From assembly GCF_019097595.1 (NCBI RefSeq), contig NC_080710.1, forward strand, positions 8,371,780-8,435,779: a DNA stretch of 64,000 bases. The letters are read 5' to 3'. This document shows, in pieces, positions 35,679-47,240 of the stretch; position 1 is the first letter of the stretch, and each line of letters opens with the position of its first letter. Position numbers and translations under genes: made by a program. Origin of the DNA: Hemibagrus wyckioides (lineage: Eukaryota > Chordata > Actinopteri > Siluriformes > Bagridae). The notes under the pieces were generated by a model. That model made no database searches. It saw only the letters and a list, made by a program, of their open reading frames with translations, and had not been told where the DNA came from.

Positions 35679-36677
35679 TTAGTTGGTGTTGATGTAGGAC
35701 TCATAAAGAGAGGTGAGCTGGTCCTTCAGGTTTTGGGCATAGGGGTCCAGTTTCTCCCTCAGGTCCTCAGCATAGGGAGCCAGACCCTGCTGAATCAAAG
35801 CAGCTCTCTCAGCAACCTTGGCCTGAAGATCCTCAGTCAGAGGGGCCACGGTCTTCTGGAATTCCTGCAGATGCTGATCTACTTTCTGTCTGAGTTCATC
35901 ACTGTAGGGCTCCAGCTTGGACTGCAGATCCTTCACTTTCTCCTCCACACTTCCCCTCAGCTCCTCGGTCTTCTGCACCACGGTACTTTTCAAAGCTTCA
36001 GAGTCAAAGGACTCAGCATAGGGAGCCACAGCTAGTCTCAGCTCCTCCACTTTCTGCTGAATTTGGGTCTTCAGCTCATCAGAATAGGGCGCCAGTTTGT
36101 CCTTCACAGTGGTCAGATCCTGCTCGAGACGCTCTTTAAGAACTTTAGCCTCTTTGGTGATTTTGGTCATGAAGTCCTGGGCCAGGGGGCTCACTTGTTT
36201 CTGAAGAGTCACAGCATACTGACTGGCCACATTGGCACCTTCTGTAATTCTAGTACTATGAAGTAAAATAAGGAGAATCAAACATAAATAAGAAAGGAGG
36301 ACTTGAGACACAATCAAGAGAGTATACACAATTCTGTTAACTTACTTGACTTCCTGGCCGAGTTGAGACTCTCTAATCATTTTTAGTGTGTCCTCAGCAG
36401 TGTGTGTTGCCTTGGCGACATAGTCCCAGAAAGCATCAGTCAGTTGCTCCAGCTGTGGTTTGGGCTCATCAGCATAGAGCAAGTTGGCTTGGCAGCCTGG
36501 TGAAGGAAGCAAATAATTTCAGTTGGATTAAAGGATACATTCATATATATATATTCCTGAATGTGTTGAATGATGCGCTACCAATATATACTGTATATAA
36601 ATAGCTACAGAAATTTAAATCTAAGCTATAAAGTTACCTGTAAACACAGCCAGAGCCAGTACTACAAAGACCTTCAT
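35679..36677 (-). CDS. apoa4b: Apolipoprotein A-IV-like, copy 3
   Basis: Exons 36677-36638, 36496-36346 and 36255-35679; 255 residues, intact. Nearly the same protein as copy 2; visible changes are NLLYADEP in exon 2 (copy 2 has NLFYADEP) and KDLQSK for KELQSK in exon 3. The near-identity extends through introns and flanks, so this pair reflects the most recent duplication or conversion. Leader exon ends at 36819; poly(A) signal AATAAA at 35393-35388. Confidence 0.94.
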
Positions 36678-36818
36678 GGTTCTTGGTTCAATTCTGTAAA
36701 AAGTGGTACAGTATGCATTTATTTATAATGTATGTGATAAATTGCATAAATATGTAGACAGGAACAATACAATCAATATAACAACATAACAGTACCAACA
36801 ATATAAACTTTCTCTTAC

Positions 36819-36923
36819 CTTTAGCTCTTTGCTCTTTAGATGCCAGCAGTGAGTGGGGCTGTTGTAGATGTCAGTATATATACTGGAGAGAGGTGTGTGT
36901 TGTATTGGAAAACCCAAAGTCCA
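36819..36923 (-). promoter_or_regulatory. Copy 3 promoter: HNF4-type site, TATA palindrome, leader exon
   Basis: CAAAGTCCA at 36915-36923, AGTATATATACT at 36873-36884, leader end at 36819. Confidence 0.75.
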
Positions 36924-37899
36924 GGAGGCAGTGCACTGCTGTCAACAATACTCCACATCATAACCACCGTAGACCATTAGTTATCACAGAGCCTAAAGTT
37001 CACTTAGCACCCTGATAGATGTCTGACTGTCATGGCCTAATAAAAGGTCAGATAACATGCAGACATGGGTAAAGGATCAGTGATTAAATTAAAGCTATCC
37101 TGAATTTAACAGTAAGTTATTTTTTTTGTATTTAAATACAAAAATGGTATCAGTGATGAAAATATTTCTTTAGTCCTCGTTGTTTTTATGTAACCCTATT
37201 CATCATAAACCATTATTCATTTCACTTAAATCAAGACCTGTTTTTGGCCTGATACATGATATGATAATAAAGGAGGCTCATTTGAACTTCTTGTTTGTGC
37301 CAGCTGGAGTCTTGAACTTTGAGCCCACAAATCTAGCAGGTTGTACAAGTTGTCTGGGTTTAACACATTTTACAATAACTTTAATCCAGATATTTCCAAA
37401 ATGTATTATTTAAAGCTGTAGCTGTTTGTCAAATGTAGATTTTCAACAGTTCTTCATCAGCTTAAGCCCAGACTCCCAAATCTAGATCTACCAACCAACA
37501 AACTAATAGCCATGATCAGAATGGTGATATGTATACAGCCTTATATTATAATTACTTTATTATGACATATTAATTATGTAATATTTAAATGGATCTATAT
37601 GTAAACCTGTACATCTACTATTTATGCAGCTGTCTAAGCCACTCATGGGGTGGGACAGCAGTGCAATGCATGACATCATGCAGATACAGTCATGCAGATA
37701 CAGGCCAGTAGTTTCTGGTATTGTTCAGAATACAGAAAAAAAAAAAAATTGGTATCAGACAGGCTGGTTTGAATATTACTACTACTGCTGATCTTCTGGG
37801 ATTTTCATGCCTAGTACAAAAAACAAAGAGATGTTTTACGAACACCTTAAATATGCATTTCACAGGTTCTTATCTTAAGGATTCCTCAAGCCAATGATA

Positions 37900-39146
37900 C
37901 ACTATATTGCCAAAAGTACTCGTTCACCTGCCTTGACTCGCATATGAACTTAAGTGACATCCCATTCTTAATCCATAGGGTTCAATATGACGTTGGTCCA
38001 CCCTTTGCAGCTATAACAGCTTCAACTCTTCTGGGAAGGCTGTCCACAAGGTTTAGGAGTGTGTTTATGGGAATTTTTGACCATTCTTCCAGAAGCGCAT
38101 TTGTGAGGTCACACACTGATGTTGGACGAGAAGACCTGGCTCTCAGTCTCCACACTAATTCATCCCAAAGGTGTTCTATTGGGTTGAGGTCAGGACTCTG
38201 TGCAGGCCAGTCAAGTTCATCCACACAGACTCTGTCATCCATGTCTTTATGGACCTTGCTTTGTGCACTGGTGCACAGTCATGTAGGAAGAGGAAGGGGC
38301 CAGCTCCAAACTGTTCCCACAAAGTTGGGAGCATGGAATTGTCCAAAATGTCTTGGTATGCTGAAGCATTCAGAGTTCCTTTCACTGGAACTAAGGGGCC
38401 AAGCCCAGCTCCTGAAAAACAACCCCACACCATAATCCCCCCTCCACCAAACTTTACACTTGGCACAATGCAGTCAGACAAGTACCGTTCTCCTGGCAAC
38501 CGCCAAACCCAGACTCGTCCATCAGATTGCCAGATGGAGAAGCGCGATTCGTCACTCCAGAGAACGCGTCTCCACTGCTCTAGAGTCCAGTGGCGGCGTG
38601 CTTTACACCACTGCATCCGACGCTTTGCATTGCACTTGGTGATGTATGGCTTGGATGCAGCTGCTCGGCCATGGAAACCCATTCCATGAAGCTCTCTGCG
38701 CACTGTTCTTGAGCTAATCTGAAGGCCACATGAAGTTTGGAGGTCTGTAGCGATTGACTCTGCAGAAAGTTGGCGACCTCTTCGCACTATGCGCCTCAGC
38801 ATCCGCTGACCCCGCTCTGTCAGTTTACGTGGCCTACCACTTCGTGGCTGAGTTGCTGTCGTTCCCAAACACTTCCACGTTCTTATAATACAGCTGACAG
38901 TTGACTGGGGAATATTTAGGAGCGAGGAAATTTCACGACTGGATTTGTTGCACAGGTGGTATCCTATCACAGTTCCACGCTGGAATTCACTGAGCTCCTG
39001 AGAGCGACCCATTCTTTCACAAATGTTTGTAAAAACAGTCTGCATGCCTAGGTGCTTGATTTTATACACCTGTGGCCATGGAAATGATTGGAACACCTGA
39101 TTCTGATTATTTGGAAGGGTGAGCGAATACTTTTGGCAATATAGTG
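37900..39146 (-). mobile_element. Tc1/mariner-type DNA transposon, 1247 bp, near complete
   Basis: Inverted ends match over about 30 bp beginning CACTATATTGCCAAAAGTA, flanked by TA on both sides (37898-37899, 39147-39148). The same spacer position in units 1 and 2 (about 27888 and 32896) shows the uninterrupted site, proving insertion and TA duplication. The single gene inside is broken by one frameshift. It inserted after the 5-kb amplification, or at least is absent from sister units. Confidence 0.95.
37982..39096 (-). pseudogene. Tc1-type transposase, broken by one frameshift
   Basis: The main frame (39096 to about 38240) holds the paired helix-turn-helix DNA-binding region ([20 protein letters not shown]), the GRPRKLT linker, WSDESRFSI with the first catalytic aspartate, [12 protein letters not shown], and [12 protein letters not shown] with the second aspartate. 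The third acidic residue, in [14 protein letters not shown], is in another frame that ends at 37982. The shift lies near 38237-38243. The rest is intact, so it is a young inactivated copy. Second-aspartate context LFLHDCAP is altered from the usual xQHDNAP. Confidence 0.92.
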
Positions 39147-39198
39147 TATATATGTATGTCTTAAGAAAAATATAAATATATTTTCAAGGTTCGTATAT

Positions 39199-39600
39199 GG
39201 CTCAGGTGGGGCCTAGTGGTTAGCATGTTTGCCTGTCACAATGGGGGCTCAAATTCTTCTGTGTGCCTGGAGTTTGCATTTTCCCTTTGAACTTTGGGGA
39301 TTTCCTCTGGCTACTTTTTTTGGTTTCCTTCCCAGTCCAAGGACATGCATTGTAGGCTGATTGGCACTTGTAAATTGTATATAATGTGTGAATGACTGTG
39401 TGTAATTGTGCCCTCTTATGGGTTTGCACCCTGTACAGGGTGTCCCAGAATCCTCTAAGATAGGCTCCAAGGTCCCTGAAATTGTGTAGGCTAAGTGCTA
39501 CAGTACATGGATGGATGGGTGGTTAGATGGATGGATGGATTGAAGGATGTATGGATGGAGGGATGGATGTATGGATGGAGGGATGGATATATGCTTCATA
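39199..39600 (+). mobile_element. tRNA-type SINE with (GGAT)n tail, unit 3
   Basis: Duplicate of the SINE at 27941; position and flanks are the same, so it predates the amplification. Confidence 0.75.
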
Positions 39601-41459
39601 TTTGTTTTGAGTCTGCAGATGATCAATGTGTTCAGTACTATTAACAACTGTAGTGCTGCCCCACTGAGAACACCAGGTGTGACTGCCGTCTTTGATTTTT
39701 AGTGCTACTCAGTCTATTCCTAAGCAAGAGAAATCAGATCCATCCTGAAACAGAGACAGGACCAGAAACAGGGGCAGTACCTGGTCACAGACTGTTACCA
39801 TATCAGGGGAAGGTAACAAGCATATACACAGGTATATGAGAATAATCAGAGGCAGATGTAACTATTGAAAAATAATCAAGTCATCCGACAACACATACAA
39901 CAATACAACCTGCATTCAATCTCCCCAGCTCTTTCCCATTATTCAGAGATTACTGACCATTTATAATGACATCCAGTAGGTGTTAGAATCAGATTTATAC
40001 AGTGATGATTGCTTGCAAAGCAAAAATAGTCCATCTCGTGCACTTTGTCTTAACAACCACCGTTCTAAATCCCTAGCAAAGCAATTGTCCTCAAAGAGGG
40101 TAACTATATACATACGCTGATGACATTCTGTGTAAGGATGAGTGAGCTACTCAGACATGTGAGACTCTGATGGTTAGTGTAGCTGATTGCTAGACTGTCT
40201 GACCAAACCAACAAATGACAATGATTCAGATCTTACACTAGAGGGCCACACACCCCATGCAGTTGTGGCACCATGCTGCTCCCTAGCCTTATTCTGGAAA
40301 AGTCTGTGTCTCAGCCTCACTCACAGAGACAAGTGCAAGAATCTGTTGTACTATTTGGGGTTGGTAAGATGATAACCCATTTCTAAACACAAGAAGTGAC
40401 TCTCTCTGCTCGCGTATCTTTTTGAGGTAGGAGGTTCTGTCTATATGTGTGGCCCTGTGATGGACTGGCGACCTGTCCCTCCCCCATCTTGGGGTAGTGC
40501 TTCATCTGGTGAGGCAACCAACAATTCAATATAGGCATCAATGGCAGGCATGAGACCCATAATTACTTGCTTCTGATGCATGATATTAGCCAAAATACCA
40601 CAAATCTCAAGCATAGTTGAGTTCTCTGTATAAATCCTTCTTTAATACTTTCAGAAAACTGCTTGTACTGGAGAATAGCAAATCATGGCAGAGGAGACTA
40701 GAGTAGGCTGTCCTCAGCTTTGGAGAGCAGGTTACCAGTAGTTCCAACAGTGGTAGCTTCTATGGTATATATGCCTATCATATGTTCCTCTCATTTCCCA
40801 AATAACATAATAGGCTACTACTTGTGAAATGATTAAGTTTCAATCCAGTTTCTGATAAGAAGATCATCAGTAAACATCACTGGCACAAAATGTTGTGTTG
40901 TAGTCTTCTTGTTTTTTTTAAGAATTTCTCACATACTGTCAGCTTCACAAGATTTGCGGACATCCTTTATTAATTTTTGTTTGCAAATGCACTAATAGCT
41001 GCTTGCTTTTATATATTTAGTGTAACATAGCTGATATGAACTAGTAGTAGGCCCAGAATATTAGATTAAATAAATCTTTTAGTAGACTAATTTACAGATA
41101 CAGAAGTCATTTAGTTTCTTTTTTGGAAATAACAAATTTTTTACACCTTCAGTTTGAGAGATGTTTTATTACAGGACGAACACAAGAAGAAGACATATAT
41201 TATTGCTTCAGTCAAACACTCCATGGTTTTAAAAAGTGTCCACAAGGATAAACACTACATTACATTGGCAGCACGACATTAATACATAGATAAATTCTAA
41301 TATTGATGTTCCCGTGATCCAGTCAGGAGAAAATTCTTCATCAAGTTAACACAGCTTGTTATTTTTTGGATACATATTATAACTGCAGAACAACAGTTTT
41401 GTCAGTTTTCATTACTGTAAAAACATAGTCCAATGAGTGAAAAGTGGTGTTTGGAGTGT

Positions 41460-42456
41460 TTAGTTGGTGTTGATGTAGGACTCATAAAGAGAGGTGAGCT
41501 GGTCCTTCAGGTTTTGGGCATAGGGGTCCAGTTTCTCCCTCAGGTCCTCAGCATAGGGAGCCAGACCCTGCTGAACCAAAGCAGCTCTCTCAGCAACCTT
41601 GGCCTGAAGATCCTCAGTCAGAGGGGCCACGGTCTTCTGGAATTCCTGCAGATGCTGATCTACTTTCTGTCTGAATTCATCAGTGTAGGGCTCCATCTTG
41701 GACTGCAGCTCCTTCACTTTCTCCTCCACACTTCCCCTCAGCTCCTCGGTCTTCTGTAGCACAATAGTTTTCAGAGCTTCAGAGTCAAAGGACTCAGCGT
41801 AGGGAGCCACAGCTACTCTCAGTTCCTCCAATTTCTGCTGAATTTGGGTCTTCAGATTATCAGAATAGGGCGCCAGTTTGTCCTTCACAGTGGTCAGATC
41901 CTGCTCGAGACGCTCCTTCAGTACTTCAACCTCTTTGGTGATTTTGGTCATGAAGTCCTGGGCCAGGGGGCTCACTTGTTTCTGAAGAGTCACAGCATAC
42001 TCACTGGCCACATTGGCACCTTCTGTAATTCTAGTACTATGAAGTAAAATAAGGAGAATCAAACATAAATAAGAAAGGAGGACTTGAGACACAATCAAGA
42101 GAGTATGCACAATTCTGTTAACTTACTTGACTTCCTGGCCGAGTTGAGACTCTCTAATCATTTTTAGTGTGTCCTCAGCAGTGTGTGTTGCCTTGGCGAC
42201 ATAGTCCCAGAAAGCATCAGTCAGTTGCTCCAGCTGTGGTTTGGGCTCATCAGCATAGAGCAAGTTGGCTTGGCAGCCTGGTGAAGGAAGCAAATAACTT
42301 CAGTTGGCTTAAGGGATACATTCATATATATATTTCTGAATGTGTTGAATTATGCGTTACCAATATATACTGTATATAAATAGCTACAGAAATTTAAATC
42401 TAAGCTATAAAGTTACCTGTAAACACAGCCAGAGCCAGTACTACAAAGACCTTCAT
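41460..42456 (-). CDS. apoa4b: Apolipoprotein A-IV-like, copy 4
   Basis: Exons 42456-42417, 42277-42127 and 42036-41460; 255 residues, intact. Exon 2 has NLLYADEP. Exon 3 is closer to copy 1 than to its neighbours copies 2-3 at several sites (ASEYAV, SDNLKTQ, LQKTEE preceded by ALKTIV), and has private changes (KEVEVLK, QKLEELR, SKMEPYTDEFRQ). Yet its 3' flank is of the copy 2/3 type. This mixed pattern points to recombination within exon 3. Leader exon ends at 42598; poly(A) signal 41170-41165. Confidence 0.94.
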
Positions 42457-42597
42457 GGTTCTTGGTTCAATTCTGTAAAAAGTGGTACAGTATGCATTTA
42501 TTTATAATGTATGTGATAAATTGCATAAATATGTAGACAGGAACAATACAATCAATATAACAACATAACAGTACCAACAATATAAACTTTCTCTTAC

Positions 42598-42702
42598 CTT
42601 GAGCTCTTTGCTCTTTAGATGCCAGCAGTGAGTGGGGCTGTTGTAGATGTCAGTATATATACTGGAGAGAGGTGTGTGTTGTATTGGAAAACCCAAAGTC
42701 CA
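42598..42702 (-). promoter_or_regulatory. Copy 4 promoter: HNF4-type site, TATA palindrome, leader exon
   Basis: CAAAGTCCA at 42694-42702, AGTATATATACT at 42652-42663, leader end at 42598. Confidence 0.75.
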
Positions 42703-43748
42703 GGAGGCAGTGCACTGCTGTCAACAATACTCCACATCATAACCACCGTAGACCATTAGTTATCACAGAGCCTAAAGTTCACTTAGCACCCTGATAGATG
42801 TCTGACTGTCATGGCCTAATAAAAGGTCAGATAACATGCAGACATGGGTAAAGGATCAGTGATTAAATTAAAGCTATCCTGAATTTAGTTATTTTTTGTA
42901 TTGAAAAAAAAATAGGTATGAGTAATGAAAATATTTCTTTAGTCCTCATTGTTTTTATGTAACCCTATTCATCATAACTCATTATTCATTGCATTTAAAT
43001 CAAGTCCTGATACATGATATGATAATAAAGGAGGCTCATTTGAACTTCTTGTTTGTGCCAGCTGGAGTCTTGAACTTTGAGCCCACAAATCTAGCAGGTT
43101 GTACAAGTTGTCTGGGTTTAACACATTTTACAGTAATTTTAATCCAGATATTTCCAAAATGTAAAGACTCCCAAATCTAGATCTACCAACCAACAAACTA
43201 ATAGCCATGATCAGCATGGTGATATGTATGGAGTCCTATATTATAATTACTTCATTAGAATATAATATTAACTATGTAAAACTGAAATGGATATATATGT
43301 AAACTTGTACATCATGCAACTGTCTAATCAGCCACTCATGGCGTGGGACAGCAGTGCAATGCATGACATCATGCAGATACAGGCCCAAATTCAGCAGGCC
43401 TTGTGTCAACAGTGCAGGCTGGTGGAGGTTGGTATGGCGAATATTTTTTTTTCTGGCACAGTTTGGGCCCTTAATACCAATTCATCATTACCTGATGAAT
43501 TTTTTTTTCTGCCACAGTCTAATGCCACCTAAAAAGAGGAAAGCTAATTTTAAGGATTTCTTTCCAATTCCACTGACTACCTCTAAAACTGTAACCTAAT
43601 CTATGGAAAACAATAAAACTGTTCCATGTTATTTTAGCAAATATCATTGGCAAAAAAAACCTACATTTTTCAAACCTGTCCACCTGTTTGTGTCCTCTAC
43701 CTGTCCTGACTATGAATCTCTTGCTTACTTGCATTTATATATTAAACT

Positions 43749-43755
<7 letters not shown>

Positions 43756-43794
<39 letters not shown>

Positions 43795-43798
43795 TTAT
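43756..43798. repeat. (ATT)n microsatellite
   Basis: About 14 ATT units, followed by an A/T-rich stretch with CAA repeats. Confidence 0.95.
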
Positions 43799-44496
43799 TT
43801 ATTTTTTTTTATTATCATCATCAACAACAACAATAATAATAAATAGCTTTAGTAAGACGGCAAAAGAAAATAAACAAAATATAGGCCTCAGGAATACACT
43901 TAAAGTATATATATGAAGTATATAAAATGTATACATGAAAATAAAGAAAATCACACATTTGTGTGTCTTAAAATGTCAAACTGGGATAATAATTTCTTCT
44001 GCTAAAGCACCATAAACTTTATGAGGAGCATTTAAAACTGTTGAGTTTTTTTCCGCAGATTTCACAAGATAAACTGTACTAATGACAGTTTAATGAATGT
44101 TGAAATCTGCCATACATGAATTACTAGCCATTTGTAATACATCCAAATTCCTCTGGGTTTTTTCTGCTGCATTTCTAGATAATTCAGGGAACCATCTGAA
44201 CCAAAAAAACCCCAAAGGGATGTTTTACGAACACTTTAAATGTGTTTCACAGGTTCATATCTTAAGGATTCCTCAAGCCAGTGGTATGTATGTATGAATA
44301 AGAAAAATATAAATATATTTTCAAGGTTTGTATATGGTTCAGGTGGGGCCTAGTGGTTAGCATGTTTGCCTGTCACACTGGTGGCTCAAATTCCTCTGTG
44401 TGCGTGGAGTTTGCATTTCCCTTTGAACATTGGGGATTTACTCTGGCTACTTTGGTTTTCTTTCCCAGTCCAAGGACATGCATTGTAGACTGATTG

Positions 44497-46045
44497 TCCC
44501 TTCCTGATACAGCCAATGATGGCAGTGTTGTCCGCGAACTTTTGCATGTGGCAGAACTTGGAGTTATACTGAAAGTCCGACATGTACAGGGTGAACAGGA
44601 CCGGAGAGAGCACAGTCTCTTGTGGTGCTCCAGTACTGCTGACCACAGTGTCAGATCTGCAATCCGCCACTCGCATGTACTGAGGCCTGCCTGTCAGGTA
44701 GTCTGTGATCCACACGACCAGATGTGAGCTTACTCACATTTCTGTTAGTTTATCTCTGAGGAGCAGCGGCTGGATGGTGTTGAATGTACTGGAGAAGTCC
44801 AAAAATGTTATTCTCACAGCCATGCTGCCGCTGTCCAGGTGAGAGAAAGATCTGTGTAGCATGTAGGTGATGGCATCCTCCACTCCCACTCCCACTCCTG
44901 GTATGCAAACTGCAGAGGGTCGAGGGCGTGGTGGACCTGTGGCCTAATGTGGTGTAGCAGCACCCGCTCCATGGTCTTCATTATGTGAGACTTCAGGGCG
45001 ACTGGCCTGAAGTCATTCAGCTCTCCAGGGAGTGGCTTCTTTGGGACTGGGATGATGCAGGACATTTTCCACCGCCAAGGTACCCTCTCCTGCGCTTGGC
45101 TCAAGTTAAAGATGCGCTGTAGAGGGTCTCCCAGCTCCATTGCGCAGGCCTTCAGTAGTTGTGGAGATACTCCATTAAGACCCGCAGCTTTGCTGGGACG
45201 GAGCCTCCTCAACTCTCCGCATACCTGGGCTGCTGTGATAGTGGGTGGAGGGATATTCTCCTCCTCTGTGCTACAGTTGGTCTCAGTGGGTAGATTGGAA
45301 GCAGAAGTGTGGGTGGGGGATGCAGTGTACTGAGGTGTGTGTGAGTTGGGGTCATCAAATCCGTTGAAGAAATTGTTCAGCTGGTTCGCAATTCCCACAC
45401 CTCCTTCATTGGTGTCACCCCGCTTCGAGCTGCATCTGGTTATTTTCTTCATCCCTCTCTACACTTCCTTCATGCTGTTATTCTGCAACATTTGTTCCAG
45501 TTTCTTCCTGTACTGCTCCTTCGCCTCCCTGAGCTGGACTTTTAGTTCCCTCTGCACAAACTTAAGCTCCTGCTGATCACCATCCCTAAAGGCCCTCTTT
45601 TTCTGGTTCAGAAGTCCCTTGATGTCACTTGTGATTCAGGGCTTGTTGTTTGCATAGCAATGTACAGTTCTTACAGGAACAACAATGTCCATACAGAAGT
45701 TCCCACTGTGCGACCCCTGCAGTATATCCCAGTCTGTGTCCCCAAAGCAGTCTCTCAGTATCTGCTCTGCCTCAGGAGACCACTTCCTGAAAGAGCGTGT
45801 GGTTGTGGTTGTGGGTAGTCTCCTGACTCTTGGTTTATAGTGAGGCTGAAGCAGAATAAGGTTGTGGTCTGCTTTCCCCAGTGCTGGTAGCGGGGTGGCC
45901 CTGTATGCGTCCTTTACATTGGCATACAGTAAATCAATAGTTCTATTTCCCCTGGGGTTACAGTCTACATATTGGGAAAAAGCAGGTAGTGTTGTGTCCA
46001 GAGTAACATTATTAAAGTGCAAGCATCTGTTGTAGTAAATGGGGT
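44497..46045 (-). pseudogene. Non-LTR retrotransposon fragment (Rex1/CR1-jockey type), both ends missing
   Basis: Minus-strand order is correct for a LINE ORF2: an endonuclease end (GNRTIDLLYANVKDAYRATP, then ADHNLI; about 45940-45850), then reverse transcriptase blocks (LRRLRPSKAAGLNGVSP, VPKKPLPGELNDFRPVALKS, ALDPLQFAYQ), then ADCRSDTVVSSTGAPQ and KFADNTAI. The catalytic FADD has become FADN at 44538-44527. Two or more frameshifts split the frame. It lacks the 3' end as well as the 5' end, so it arrived or survived by rearrangement, not simple target-primed insertion. Confidence 0.85.
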
Positions 46046-47240
46046 CAGTACGATAATAACCTATTTCCAAACACAAGAAGTGACTCCCTGCTTGTGTATC
46101 TTTTTGAGGTAAGAGGTTCTCTGTGGAGATTAAAAAACAGTGATATAAAGTGTGGCAAAAAGCTTTCTATTTGGTTGTGCTTGGTTTTATGATTCTTACA
46201 CGTGTTTAAAGTTCAACCCTGTAACACAAGGTAGATTTCATGGTTGCTTGGACCCATATGGTATAGCAGACTGCACTATTCAATATAGGCATCAATGGCA
46301 AGCATGAGACCCATAATTACTTGCTTGTGATGCATTATATTAGCCAAAATACCACAAAGTTCAAGTGTAGTTGAGTTCTCTGTATAAATCCTTCTTTAAT
46401 ACTTTCAGAAAACTGCTTGCACTGGAGAATGGACTATACTTATTATGGCAGAGGAGACTAGAGCAGGCTGTACTCAGCTTTGGAGGGCAGGTTACTAGTT
46501 CAAACAGTGGCTACTACTGTTCTATAGTATATATGCCTATGATCATTCCTCTCATTTCAAAAATAACATAATAATAGCCTACTACTTGTGAAATGATTTT
46601 CAATCCACTTTCTGATGAGGATCATCAGTAAACATCACTGGCACAGAATGTTTTGTTGTTGTTGTTGTTGTTGTGTTGTTTTTTTTTAAGAATTCTTCAC
46701 ATACTGTCAGCTTCACAAGATTTGTGGACATCTTTTATTAATTTTTGTCCACAAATACACTAATTGCAGTTTGCTTTTACATAGCTGATATGGACACCAG
46801 AGAACTAGTAGTAAGTCCAGACTATTAGATTAAATAAATCTGTAAAAACAAAACTTTTAGTAGACTGATTTACAGCTATAGATGCCATTTAGTTTTCTTT
46901 TTTGCAAATAACAAATGTTTAGCAGGTTCAGTGTGGCAGATGTTTTAGTACAGGATGAACACAAGAAACAGACATCTATTATTGCTTTAGTCACACATTC
47001 TATAGTTTTAAAAAGTGTCCACAAGTATAAACACTACATTACATTGGCAGCACGACATTAATACATAGATAAATTCTAATACTGATGTTCCCATGATCCA
47101 GTCAGGAGAAAATTCTTCATCAAGTTAACACAGCTTTTTTTTATGTATTTTTTGAATACATATTATAATTGAAGAACAACAGTTTAGTCAGTTTTCATTA
47201 CTGTAAAAACATAGTCCAATGAGTGAAAAGTTTGGAGTGT

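Larger units (their letters stand above)
36930..41150. other. Spacer between copies 3 and 4 (unit 3)
   Basis: Same spacer sequence as units 1 and 2 with two later changes: a 1247-bp Tc1 element at 37900-39146, and about 470 bp missing at 40478, where 'acctgtcc' joins 'cccatcttgggg' through 4 extra bases. The SINE is at 39199-39600. Poly(A) signal of copy 4 is at 41170-41165. Confidence 0.9.
42710..46910. other. Spacer between copies 4 and 5, diverged and rearranged
   Basis: It follows the unit spacer closely up to about 42885, then becomes clearly diverged. It carries extra transposon debris at 43380-43560, an (ATT)n array at 43756-43798, a truncated SINE (44336-44496) and a LINE fragment (44497-46045) in place of about 1 kb of spacer. 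Unit sequence resumes near 46050. Confidence 0.8.
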
